From Holophagales bacterium (GTDB taxonomy: Bacteria > Acidobacteriota > Holophagae > Holophagales > Holophagaceae): DNA of 11,029 nt. How positions within the stretch are numbered: the stretch's first letter is position 1; every line of letters starts with the position of its first letter. Both the position numbers and the translations under genes were made by a program. Below the pieces are notes generated by a model. That model worked only from the letters and a program-made list of their open reading frames with translations, ran no database searches and was not told the DNA's origin. The stretch is from NCBI GenBank assembly GCA_031256155.1, contig JAIRRD010000220.1, positions 1 to 11,029 of the forward strand, in the 5' to 3' direction. Shown one piece after another: positions 1 through 6,711 of the stretch.

Positions 1-114
1 TTTTGCAAGTGGCTCCGCCTGAAGAAAAAACTTCCATCCCCATCTAGGGATGAACCAACTATTTTATCGTTAATTCAAACAGAAATCAAGGGAAAACTCA
101 ACAAATCTTCATAG
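1..114 (+). CDS. Possible C-terminal tail of an upstream gene (partial)
   Basis: A frame open from the first base runs 37 codons to a TAG at 112-114 and reads like a basic C-terminus ending KGKLNKSS. A second frame, starting at base 3, gives a shorter tail (VAPPEEKTSIPI) that stops at 45-47 and is equally protein-like. Only one can be real, and the window edge hides the rest. No function can be assigned. Between here and the next gene there is only a weak inverted repeat (CATCCC/GGGATG at 35-52). Confidence 0.2.
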   Translation, partial: FCKWLRLKKKLPSPSRDEPTILSLIQTEIKGKLNKSS

Positions 115-183
115 CGGTCAATTTGTGGCGTATAGTGTAAAATTAACTTTCATGGATTCGTTCCTGAATTTTGCCAGGGTTTA

Positions 184-2142
184 ATGATGGAAACTTTCTC
201 GAATCAGTTTGAACAGAAGCTGGATACACAACTAAAAGCTTTGGAACAGCGACGTGAGTCTGTTAACACAATGCTCGCTTCACAAAGCGGCATTGCGGAT
301 ATATATCACAATGTTTTGGTCAAAGCGCGGGAAATCAGCATATTCGATCCCCGCAAAGGCGAACCAAGCCCCAAAGAATTCATTCGGGTTGCTTCTTCTG
401 CTCCGCTTGAAGCCCGCCAGGCCGTGGCTTTCAAGGGGCCTACAGAAGGTATGGCAAAACCCATATTGAAAAACTTGCCGTGTCTTGGGCTTGGGAGGGA
501 AGAAAATCTCGCCTCGGCCTTGGTGTGCGTTCTCGAAGACAGCGAGCGCTGTTTCACAAGTCTTTCCGACGCTAAATTACCCGTGGATGATCAGGTACTG
601 GTAGTATTGGCGGCGCTGAAGAATCACCCGATTTTGAATTTTGAAGAGTTCAAAACCCAGGAAGTGATATATCAAACAGCAAATACAGATGACCCGCGGG
701 AAATGCAGGAAATTCAGCGGCGTTTTGAACAAGTTCGCGGCAAAAAAACCCAGCACATAAGAAAACATATACTCAACAGCATTCCGGTTGAGATCAAACA
801 ACAGCCAGATTATCGCATGATACTGTTGCAAGCCAGCTTGCGGCGGGATACCTTTGGCACTCTTGAAGCGATCAGGGAATCCCTTTCCTCAGAGGAAGCG
901 CTCAAATCAAACACCGCAAACTTGCTTGACGGCATCGCTGTTGAAGAAAAATTAAATTTATTGGAAATTGTCGCCAACTTAGGCATGGGCCTAGCCACTA
1001 CCTATCTTGATCTCTTTTCAATCCCCCCCGACCCGGAATGGCACCCAAAATTACAGAAAATATTTCAGAGAGACGTAACAGCCGGGCACAGTCTCTTTGG
1101 GGTTTATGCTTTTGAGGGGATGCAAAACTATCCATTCAATCTTGGACGTATTGAATCAACACTGCCGCGACGTATTACCAACTCTGAAGCCACCGAATAT
1201 TTAAAGCGGGGTGAAGCTGCGGCATCAGATGGAGAACCCACAAAACAGCGCACATTTACAAGTAATGAAGTCGGCGAAGCTGTGACAATGCTTCAGGAAA
1301 AAGATGTCAGACGTTTTCTTGAAGCGCTTAAATGGGGTATTTCACACAATTGGAAAGCATGTGTACAAGATAGAAAAAAGGAAATCATTTTTGGTGATTA
1401 TGATTTAAAAGTCCGCGATATCCTCTTTCTGGTCGCGCACAGCCTTTTTGAAGAAGAAGAAAAATTTGAAGAAATATTTAATATGATTGAAAAAAATCAT
1501 CCGTTTTTGGCTGAAGACACGGCCAAAATATATACATTTGCAAATCGGTATTATTTCTTTAATGTGATTGGGTTGAATGCATCTTTTTTATTTAACCGCT
1601 CTAAGAGATTAAATGGTTCAATTGGTACGCTTATAGAAGAAATAAGCGATTATCAGGTGCATAATTTATTGCACATATGCATGTCAATTTACATCAGGGT
1701 TGGCGATATTCTCTTCCGCGACCTGTCAATAGCCTGGCCTATGTTAATAGGCCAATGTGAAGGCAAGATGGATGCCGTGTTCCATGAAATAAGTCAGTTG
1801 TTTGATTCCTTTGATACACTGTTGACTATCATTGAACCCGTGATGCCCAATTTGCCAGCTTGGATAAATACCCTGATTGATGCCCTCGCGCAAGACGTGC
1901 CCGATTTGCCAGTAACAATCACGGAATCTCCCAAGCAAGCTCACTTGGGCGTAACGACAAACGCCACGATTAATCGGGTTCGTGATTTGGTGAACAGATA
2001 CAGCCTTGATGCCTTATTTTATAGGGCAAAAATGGGAAACGCGACACCAATTAGTGTTATTCAGACATTGAAAGTACCGCGAAGCAAGACAGACAAATTG
2101 CGAACACTGCTTAGCAGTGACCCAAAAAAAGAACAGCGGTGA
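184..2142 (+). CDS. Hypothetical protein, 652 aa, cytoplasmic, helical
   Basis: I do not recognise this family. The protein has no signal peptide and no clear membrane segment. It begins with a short helical, charged stretch (about residues 1-40) and looks mostly alpha-helical throughout. An acidic cluster (LFEEEEKFEEIF) sits near residues 420-435, a hydrophobic Trp/Leu-rich helical part near 500-590, and a basic tail at the end (KKEQR). The start is one of two adjacent ATGs at 184 and 187. AGGG at 176-179 lies 4 nt before the first and 7 nt before the second, so Met2 may be the real start. The stretch around 1370-1700 is noticeably more AT-rich than the flanks. The gene stands alone: the next plus-strand gene starts 200 bp downstream, beyond a strong hairpin. 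It is long and uninterrupted, so I am confident that it is coding, but not about its role. Confidence 0.85.
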   Translation: MMETFSNQFEQKLDTQLKALEQRRESVNTMLASQSGIADIYHNVLVKAREISIFDPRKGEPSPKEFIRVASSAPLEARQAVAFKGPTEGMAKPILKNLPCLGLGREENLASALVCVLEDSERCFTSLSDAKLPVDDQVLVVLAALKNHPILNFEEFKTQEVIYQTANTDDPREMQEIQRRFEQVRGKKTQHIRKHILNSIPVEIKQQPDYRMILLQASLRRDTFGTLEAIRESLSSEEALKSNTANLLDGIAVEEKLNLLEIVANLGMGLATTYLDLFSIPPDPEWHPKLQKIFQRDVTAGHSLFGVYAFEGMQNYPFNLGRIESTLPRRITNSEATEYLKRGEAAASDGEPTKQRTFTSNEVGEAVTMLQEKDVRRFLEALKWGISHNWKACVQDRKKEIIFGDYDLKVRDILFLVAHSLFEEEEKFEEIFNMIEKNHPFLAEDTAKIYTFANRYYFFNVIGLNASFLFNRSKRLNGSIGTLIEEISDYQVHNLLHICMSIYIRVGDILFRDLSIAWPMLIGQCEGKMDAVFHEISQLFDSFDTLLTIIEPVMPNLPAWINTLIDALAQDVPDLPVTITESPKQAHLGVTTNATINRVRDLVNRYSLDALFYRAKMGNATPISVIQTLKVPRSKTDKLRTLLSSDPKKEQR

Positions 2143-2151
2143 CATTTTGTG

Positions 2152-2193
2152 TTTATACCTGATTGCGTTCAAAAGAACGCAATCAGGTATAAA
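2152..2193. repeat. Perfect 19-bp inverted repeat, AAAA loop (hairpin copy 1)
   Basis: Arms 2152-2170 and 2175-2193 are perfectly complementary over 19 bp around an AAAA loop. The hairpin starts 10 bp after the stop of the 652-aa gene, so it could end that transcript. No T-tract follows on either strand, so it is not a canonical intrinsic terminator. The core arm at 2155-2170 matches two other sites in the window (3833-3848 and 9278-9293). Confidence 0.85.
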
Positions 2194-2239
2194 GCGAGTT
2201 CTCTCAAGTGGTTGGCATAATCAAAAACTATGATGTATA

Positions 2240-2264
2240 TAGCAGTTTCATATGAAATGTGCTA
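2240..2264. promoter_or_regulatory. Palindrome upstream of mnmA
   Basis: TTTCATATGAAA at 2246-2257 is a perfect 12-bp palindrome. It is flanked by TAGCA (2240-2244) and TGCTA (2260-2264), giving a 25-bp imperfect dyad. A second small dyad, ATTTGT-AG-ACAAAT, follows at 2267-2280. The site lies 80-100 bp before the mnmA start. It could be an operator, or the tip of a mobile repeat. No convincing promoter can be placed with it, although a good -35-like TTGACA lies at 2301-2306 without a matching -10. Confidence 0.35.
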
Positions 2265-2342
2265 GGATTTGTAGACAAATTCTGGTTGTATTTCGCAATT
2301 TTGACATTAAACCGATATGCTTTTTTTGAAACGGCACTTCTA

Positions 2343-3410
2343 ATGACGAAATTTTCAAAAGGCAGGACAGCAATCGCGCTAAGCGGGGGTGTTGACTCCA
2401 GCACGGCGGGGGCGCTACTCCTGGAAGAGGGCCGAGAGGTTGTTGGCATTACGCTTCAACTGCATGGCGCTTCTACGGAGGGGTTGGAACAGGCTGAGAC
2501 TGCGGCGCGCCACTTGGGAATACAGCATTTTGTATTAAATCTTACAGATGATTTTGAGAAACTGGTACTGCGTCCAGCTTGGAAAGAATACATTTTAGGC
2601 CGCACACCCTGCCCCTGCATGAGGTGCAATGAACGCATCAAATTCGGTATTTTGATGGACTGGGCTTTGGAGAACGGTTGCTCCGCGCTCGCAACGGGAC
2701 ACTATGCGATAGTCGCTTCAGAGGGTGGTCAAGCTAGGCTGTTGCGCGGTAGAGACAAAAATAAAGATCAGTCATATTTTTTAGCGGGCCTCTCCCAAGA
2801 ACGCCTGTCCCATTCTGTTTTTCCCCTTGGCAGCCTTGAAAAGCGCCAGGTGAGGAAAAAGGCGGCTGAACTGGGCTTGCCGTGCGCGGAGCGCAAAGAA
2901 AGCCAGGACATCTGTTTTGTGATGCCGGGTATGTCTTTTCCCGAAACCCTGCAAGCGCATTTTGGTGATATCTCTGTTCAAAGCAAGGGATTCATTATTG
3001 ATTGGGAGGGACGTCAACTGGCCCAACATGAAGGTATTCACAATTTCACTATAGGGCAGCGGCGCGGTGTGAGAGTTGGCACCGGTACCAGAGCTTGGGT
3101 TTGCCGTCTGGACGCGGCCACAGGTAGTGTGTATCTGACAAACGCGGAAGAAGACCTGTTGTGTGAGGAAATCACCGTGTCTGATCTGAGCTGGACAACA
3201 TCTGAACCCCCGGCGATGCCAATGGAGTGCGAAGTTCAGGTCAGATACCGGAGTGTGCCCACGGCGGCAAGCCTGACTAATTTTTCAGATGGCTGTGGGA
3301 GGTTAGATTTCCGGCAGCCCGTCAGATCCGCTGCGCCCGGTCAAGCAGCCGTCTTTTACAACGGAGACATGGTAATCGGACGTGGCTATATACATCAAAC
3401 ATTTCGTTAG
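2343..3410 (+). CDS. mnmA: tRNA-specific 2-thiouridylase MnmA
   Basis: MnmA activates U34 of Lys, Glu and Gln tRNAs with ATP and transfers sulfur to make 2-thiouridine, in the cytoplasm. From the ATG at 2343 the product is 355 aa, close to the usual length. The reading frame extends 28 codons further upstream, but that extension (starting MLGFVDKFW) is not family-like. The family begins at TAIALSGGVDSS, with the PP-loop SGGVDS at residues 14-19. The catalytic cysteine lies in CMRCNERIKFG (Cys95) and its partner in SQDICFV (Cys191). ATGHYA (about 118), GRDKNKDQSYFL (about 136-147) and HNFTIGQRRG are further family blocks. The Shine-Dalgarno is weak. A ybgC-like gene follows after 15 bp, probably in the same transcript. 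All key residues are present and the gene appears intact. Confidence 0.97.
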   Translation: MTKFSKGRTAIALSGGVDSSTAGALLLEEGREVVGITLQLHGASTEGLEQAETAARHLGIQHFVLNLTDDFEKLVLRPAWKEYILGRTPCPCMRCNERIKFGILMDWALENGCSALATGHYAIVASEGGQARLLRGRDKNKDQSYFLAGLSQERLSHSVFPLGSLEKRQVRKKAAELGLPCAERKESQDICFVMPGMSFPETLQAHFGDISVQSKGFIIDWEGRQLAQHEGIHNFTIGQRRGVRVGTGTRAWVCRLDAATGSVYLTNAEEDLLCEEITVSDLSWTTSEPPAMPMECEVQVRYRSVPTAASLTNFSDGCGRLDFRQPVRSAAPGQAAVFYNGDMVIGRGYIHQTFR

Positions 3411-3425
3411 CATGGGTGCAATATC

Positions 3426-3833
3426 ATGGAAATACAAATACGAGTTTATTACGAGGATACTGATTGCGGCGGTGTGGTCTATTACGCAAATTATTTGCGG
3501 TGGCTGGAGCGCGGCAGGACCGAGTTTCTGAGAGAGCGAGGAATCGAACTGGTCTCTTTGATGCGGCGGGACATCTGGTTTAGCGTCAGCGAATGTAATT
3601 TGAAGTACAAAAAATCTGCCAAATACGATGACCTCCTAAGAGTTGTCACTGAATTGGAAGAAGTCGGCGGCGCCGCCTTTTGGCTTAAAAATTACATCTG
3701 GCGAAAAAACGAGTTACTCGTTGAAGCCAGAGTCCGCATTGCCTGTATGAGTGGCGAGACAGGCAAAGTCAAGCGGATACCCGCAGAGGTAGTGGAGGCT
3801 ATAATGGCAGGCAAAGTGCCTACAAGCAAGTAA
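3426..3833 (+). CDS. ybgC: YbgC-like acyl-CoA thioesterase (4HBT hotdog fold)
   Basis: This is a 135-aa single-domain hotdog thioesterase of the YbgC/FadM type, which hydrolyses acyl-CoA or acyl-ACP thioesters. In many Gram-negatives ybgC sits with tol-pal, but here it follows mnmA instead. The diagnostic N-terminal block is YYEDTDCGGVVYYANYLRW (residues 8-26), with Asp13 in the catalytic position, followed by the ERGRTE helix (about 28-33). The remaining strands (WFSVSECNLKYKKSAKYDD, and the VEARVRIACM strand before the C-terminal helix) fit the family. Length is typical. The start ATG at 3426 is 15 bp after mnmA, with only a weak GGGTG upstream, suggesting translation within the mnmA transcript. 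The symbol reflects family membership; the in vivo substrate is unknown. The stop codon overlaps a half-copy of the window's hairpin repeat. Confidence 0.93.
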   Translation: MEIQIRVYYEDTDCGGVVYYANYLRWLERGRTEFLRERGIELVSLMRRDIWFSVSECNLKYKKSAKYDDLLRVVTELEEVGGAAFWLKNYIWRKNELLVEARVRIACMSGETGKVKRIPAEVVEAIMAGKVPTSK

Positions 3834-3848
3834 TACCAATTTGCGATC
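3833..3848 (+). repeat. Half copy of the dispersed hairpin arm
   Basis: ATACCAATTTGCGATC begins at the last base of the ybgC stop codon. It matches 14 of 16 bases of the left arm at 9278-9293 and 12 of 16 of the arm at 2155-2170. The expected complementary right arm is missing. Only a short local dyad (GCGAT/ATCGC) follows. It looks like a truncated or degenerated member of the family. Confidence 0.55.
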
Positions 3849-3849
3849 A

Positions 3850-4270
3850 TCGCCTACCAAATAGTGTGATAGCAAGCCTTTTGTGGTTACGGTTATCTCG
3901 CATACCCCCGTTTCTACCCCCAATAACTCAAGGCTAGGATTGAGCGAATCCGACACCAGGTTGGAGAGCAGAAAAGTACGGGTTTTGACAGTGGATGCAG
4001 TGGCAATCAACCACTGAAGAGACGAGAACGAGCAGACCACAACCGACCAAATTCCAGTCTACCAAAAACAGGGGGAACTGCATACTAAGCAATAGAGCCT
4101 TTTGCCATCGAATAGAGCAATATGCACATCGCCTTTTTTGGCGGCTGTCCCATAGTCTGTCAGGCTGTCGCCGAGCCTGAAATTGCACCCGTAGTCTTTG
4201 CAGGGGTAACTGCCGCCCACCCACTAGCCGTTCTTGACCAGTCCGCTGCTACTACCTTTATAGGCACGTA
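3850..4270 (-). pseudogene. Possible decayed coding sequence (unidentified)
   Basis: This 507-bp stretch between ybgC and the next gene has no convincing intact gene. One minus-strand frame reads like protein over most of its length, broken by TAG codons at 4224-4226 and 4059-4061. Between them is a 54-residue segment containing LGDSLTDYGTAAKKGDVHIA. After the second stop the frame stays open and contains LVSDSLNPSLELLGVETG. No start with a ribosome site is seen, and a neighbouring frame at about 4200-4310 is also open. I cannot name a family. It may be a gene remnant with nonsense mutations, or chance. The low confidence reflects this. Confidence 0.25.
3903..3921. repeat. TACCCCC direct repeat pair, 12-bp period
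   Basis: TACCCCC occurs at 3903-3909 and 3915-3921, exactly 12 bp apart with GTTTC between. A closely similar pair with the same 12-bp spacing lies at 9138-9156. The role is unknown; a protein-binding site is possible. Confidence 0.45.
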
Positions 4271-4340
4271 GGGGTGAGTGAAGAAGCACAAGCCGTGCCC
4301 TTTGAAAACTCTGCTTACACAAAAATTGTTACAAGCCCAA

Positions 4341-4649
4341 TCAACTCGGATTTTCTTTGGGTCTGTAGAACCACGCCGCCCAGGCTTCTCCCTTTTCCAC
4401 CTCTGTATCGGCGTAATACCAAGCTGCCCACGCTTTCTGGGCTTCTTCCAATGGCCCCCTCGATATTATGAATCTGGTCTTTTTCTTAGTCTTTTCGTCT
4501 GTGAAGAGCATGTCGAAAAGGAATTTGTTCTCCAGTGTCCGCCTGATGTGGGCTATCAACGAGCCTTCCCACCATTTGCCCATAATCGCTTTTGTCTCGG
4601 CCTCACTGATTTGCTTCGGGCCTTCTTCTGAGTCTATGTACATTTGCAT
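4341..4649 (-). CDS. Hypothetical 102-aa protein overlapping the hicB-like gene
   Basis: The family is not recognised. The start ATG (4649-4647 on the minus strand) lies inside the last codons of the upstream HicB-like gene, overlapping it by 16 bp in another frame. An AGGA (minus strand, 4659-4656) sits 6 nt before it, so it should be translated, probably coupled to its partner. The protein is charged and cytoplasmic: a helical first half (about 12-45), a lysine-rich stretch (KTKKKTRF, 54-60), then two near-identical aromatic motifs, AWAAWYY (73-79) and AWAAWFY (89-95), 16 residues apart. It does not resemble the small HicA toxin (no double-stranded-RNA-binding-like GSH motif). Its location suggests it could be a partner of the HicB-like protein, but this is inference. 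Confidence 0.7.
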   Translation of the reverse strand: MQMYIDSEEGPKQISEAETKAIMGKWWEGSLIAHIRRTLENKFLFDMLFTDEKTKKKTRFIISRGPLEEAQKAWAAWYYADTEVEKGEAWAAWFYRPKENPS

Positions 4650-4873
4650 TGTTGTTCCTGTGACATATGCGGGTCGCGGCCTTTCTTTTCACATTCTTCA
4701 AGATACCAGTCCATCATTTCCTTGAAAGCCTGGCGAGCCTTCTCAAAGGTAAACCCATTGAATCCGACGATTCCCCAAGTATCCATAACTTCGCCACTGT
4801 AGCATTGGCTTTCTTCGTCCCATCCCATGGTAGCCGTGAACCCTCTGTATTCTATTGCATTTTTTGTGTCCAT
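4634..4873 (-). CDS. HicB-like domain protein (type II antitoxin family), no DNA-binding tail
   Basis: The 79-aa product has the HicB RNase-H-like fold signature: IEYRGFTATMGWDEESQCY (7-25), SGEVMDTWGIVGFNGFTFEKA (26-46), then the helix RQAFKEMMDWYLEECEKKGRDP (47-68). In HicAB systems this domain binds and neutralises the HicA mRNA interferase. Full-length HicB proteins carry a C-terminal ribbon-helix-helix or HTH that represses the operon. Here the protein ends 11 residues after the domain (HMSQEQQCKCT), so the DNA-binding part is absent. A GGA 7 nt before the ATG may serve as ribosome site. No hicA is visible on either side; the overlapping downstream gene encodes something else. Solitary HicB-like proteins are known, so an antitoxin role is not certain. 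Confidence 0.8.
   Translation of the reverse strand: MDTKNAIEYRGFTATMGWDEESQCYSGEVMDTWGIVGFNGFTFEKARQAFKEMMDWYLEECEKKGRDPHMSQEQQCKCT
4656..4659 (-). promoter_or_regulatory. Ribosome binding site inside hicB-like gene
   Basis: AGGA on the minus strand lies 6 nt before the ATG of the 102-aa gene and inside the 3' end of the HicB-like gene. It supports that start and suggests coupled translation of the pair. Confidence 0.55.
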
Positions 4874-4931
4874 GTCTGCATCCAGTTAGAGTGTATCATG
4901 TTAGTTGCAAGACAAGGTTTGCTACGTTTGT

Positions 4932-5204
4932 TCACAGAGGTCTCCTATAGGTATTATGGAGAATATGGAAAAAGAGAGACGGAGGCTGGAGGTCGCGTAT
5001 TTCATTTTGCCCCAGTTTGTTGAGCATCCACAACACACCCTTTTCAAGGCTAGGCAGAAAGTTCAGGGGATATGGCGCCAAGAAGCTGCGTTCTGCCCCA
5101 TCCTGCACTGATTCTATGCCGTGTTCGCGTCTGGCGGCGAACCATGAGGCAATACCGCTGGCCGAAATGCCGCCGTGCCCATGCCAGCCTAGGGTGCCTG
5201 ACAA
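4932..5204 (-). pseudogene. Coding-like fragment of unknown family
   Basis: A minus-strand frame, open from a TAG near 5230 down to a TGA at 4932, has codon use that looks genuine, with many G/C third positions. It reads as ordinary protein: GHGGISASGIASWFAARREH near the start, then SFLAPYPLNFLPSLEKGVLW. There is no ATG start and no ribosome site; the only in-frame start is a TTG at 5204. The fragment lies directly next to the transposase remnant, in the same orientation but a different frame. It is best read as the 3' remnant of a gene cut by the insertion or by a deletion. I do not recognise the family. A plus-strand frame over 4948-5111 is also open but less convincing. Confidence 0.35.
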
Positions 5205-5242
5205 ATCTTTGAGTATCGGGAAAGGCTATCGCAAAACTACAT

Positions 5243-5278
5243 GTTCCTAGGGCCTCCGCTGAGGCATTGTCTAGGAAC
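5243..5278. repeat. Interrupted inverted repeat at the end of the transposase remnant
   Basis: GTTCCTAG (5243-5250) pairs with CTAGGAAC (5271-5278). Inside, GCCTC (5252-5256) pairs with GAGGC (5261-5265) around CGCT. This gives a 13-bp stem with unequal bulges. It coincides with the point where transposase similarity stops. Origin unknown; it may mark the rearrangement junction. Confidence 0.4.
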
Positions 5279-5457
5279 CTGGAGGAGTGCAACATGTCAA
5301 GGACTGCCAGCCTTTCGGGTTGACTCAAGGCCCTCTCGTGGGGCTTCTTTGGCTTTTTTGGCGTTACTGGCTTGGGGCGATGGCACTTGTAGTAGGTCGC
5401 CCTGTATATGTCCATGGCGGCGCACGCGGCGTTTACGAAGGAAGCCTTCTCCAGGTT
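5254..5457 (-). mobile_element. IS3-family transposase (orfB) remnant
   Basis: About 68 codons on the minus strand match the N-terminal region of IS3-family integrase-type transposases. They run VNAACAAMDIYRATYYK, then a basic Pro/Lys linker (RPKPVTPKKPKKPHERA), then LSQPERLAVLDMLHSSRF, then LDNASAE. In the family the last block continues into YATLLDEG-like sequence and the DDE catalytic core. Here similarity ends at about 5254 and the core is wholly absent. The upstream end dissolves at about 5457 into antisense of the ABC exporter. No terminal inverted repeats or target duplication can be identified. It is a dead fragment whose insertion (or a later deletion) removed the start of the ABC gene. 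Confidence 0.7.
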
Positions 5458-6706
5458 GATGCCAAAGACGGTAGGCGAAATCATGCAAGCCTTTACAGGA
5501 CTTTCCATCGCAAAAGACCTGCTAGGGCAACAAATGTTCGGGACTTTCATGGACGCTGTGACAGCTATTGGGTATCTGGTGCTGATTCTTGGGATGTGGT
5601 CAATGGGTGCGGGAATCATTGTGGGGGGGAGCTTATTATTGGCCATTATGAGCCTGGCTAGCGGCTTGGTGCAGGCCAGCATCCAGCGCAGAGCCATTCC
5701 AATTCAAATAGAGGAGCGAAACTCTATGCTTGAGATGCTCAATGGGATAGCCACAGTTAAGGCGGCAGGCGTGGAGGATAGAACCATTGACAGATGGTGG
5801 AAGAAATACTCCAATGTCCAATTCCTTGGCCTAAAGCGGCAACGTGTCGGGCTATGGAACGAAGTCGGTCTTGGCTCAATTCAACAACTGATAACTCTTT
5901 CAATTCTGGTGGAAGGCGGCCGCCAGGTATTATTGGGCAATATCAGCATCGGGACTCTTTTCGCTGTCCAGCAAATGGGAGGAAGCCTGACAGGGGCGGT
6001 TCTAGGGGCGATGAATTTAGGTATTTCATTCATTATTGCCAAACCACAAATGGGAAAAGCCCAGGAAATACTCTCCATGGAGCAGGAACCAAAGTCACCA
6101 TTCATGCCAGCCTCTCAAAACCTTGACCTCAAATTGGAAGATGTATGGTTTAGGTATTCACAGGATGGCCCTTGGGTAATTAAGGAACTGAGCTTGATAA
6201 TCAATTCTGGTGGTAAACACTGGCTGAAATGGCCCTCTGGGGCAGGAAAAAGTACCTTGCTGCGATTAATGGGAGGGCTGTTGGAACCAGAACGAGGGCG
6301 AATTCTTATCGGAGGGCGGACTGCAAGGGACTTGAGGAATCAAGTCTCATACATGCCGCAAAACCCACAGTTGTATGGGAGTTCTATCCTGGAAAACCTC
6401 AAAATACTCAGTTGCCAAGCTCAGATGGAGAAAATAATGGCATCCGCTGGAAAAAGCGGTCTTGCAAAATTGGTTCAAGCCTTTCCCATGGGGTATGAAA
6501 CTGTGCTTTCTCAGAGCGGGGGAAACATTAGCGGAGGGCAAAAGCAGTTGATTTTACTAACTGCCGCCATGGCTACAGAGCGAAAAGTGCTATTGCTGGA
6601 TGAAGCATTTGCGAACCTAGATGGCATTTCAAGGTCTGACATTCTAAAGGGGGATTGGTTTGAGGGGAAAACGGTTGTTTATGCCAGCCATGAGGGAGGG
6701 ATATAG
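5408..6706 (+). CDS. Peptide/bacteriocin-type ABC exporter, 5'-truncated
   Basis: The frame holds the second part of an exporter membrane domain fused to an ATPase, as in peptidase-containing or NHLP-type peptide exporters and HlyB-like proteins. Membrane helices lie near residues 48-95 and 155-210, then the nucleotide-binding domain from about 238. Seen are the Walker A-like WPSGAGKST (275-283), Q-loop YMPQNPQLYG (Gln318), signature ISGGQ (374-378), Walker B VLLLDE (394-399) and H-loop His428. Two things look damaged. The first Walker A glycine is a tryptophan (Trp275). The family part begins only near residue 20 (TVGEIMQAF), so the expected peptidase domain and first helices are missing. 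The first residues, from the ATG at 5408, are antisense to the transposase remnant; ATG 5459 is an alternative start. The protein ends just after the H-loop (SHEGGI), shorter than usual. Probably a non-functional remnant. Confidence 0.75.
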   Translation: MSMAAHAAFTKEAFSRLMPKTVGEIMQAFTGLSIAKDLLGQQMFGTFMDAVTAIGYLVLILGMWSMGAGIIVGGSLLLAIMSLASGLVQASIQRRAIPIQIEERNSMLEMLNGIATVKAAGVEDRTIDRWWKKYSNVQFLGLKRQRVGLWNEVGLGSIQQLITLSILVEGGRQVLLGNISIGTLFAVQQMGGSLTGAVLGAMNLGISFIIAKPQMGKAQEILSMEQEPKSPFMPASQNLDLKLEDVWFRYSQDGPWVIKELSLIINSGGKHWLKWPSGAGKSTLLRLMGGLLEPERGRILIGGRTARDLRNQVSYMPQNPQLYGSSILENLKILSCQAQMEKIMASAGKSGLAKLVQAFPMGYETVLSQSGGNISGGQKQLILLTAAMATERKVLLLDEAFANLDGISRSDILKGDWFEGKTVVYASHEGGI

Positions 6707-6711
6707 ACGGT

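Noticed and set aside
2259..2342. 28-codon N-terminal extension of MnmA
   Set aside because: The extra residues are not family-like, lie over an AT-rich leader, and the ATG at 2343 gives the normal MnmA start just before the PP-loop.
4130..4143. CGCC-TTTTTT-GGCG as a terminator
   Set aside because: The stem is only 4 bp and the T-run is the loop, not the tail.
4416..4431. Possible fourth copy of the ATACC hairpin arm
   Set aside because: It matches 12 of 16 bases but lies inside the 102-aa gene, within its own duplicated AWAAW coding motif, and has no complementary arm.
4278..4631. 117-codon plus-strand open frame
   Set aside because: It lies antisense to the 102-aa gene, which has a good ribosome site and gene-like composition. 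The plus-strand product looks like antisense translation.
4874..4931. A hicA toxin gene next to the HicB-like gene
   Set aside because: No frame upstream or downstream shows the short basic HicA pattern with its conserved Gly-Ser-His region.
5287..5661. 124-codon plus-strand open frame
   Set aside because: It overlaps the transposase remnant and the ABC frame. Its residues do not match any family and the ABC frame is clearly the real one.
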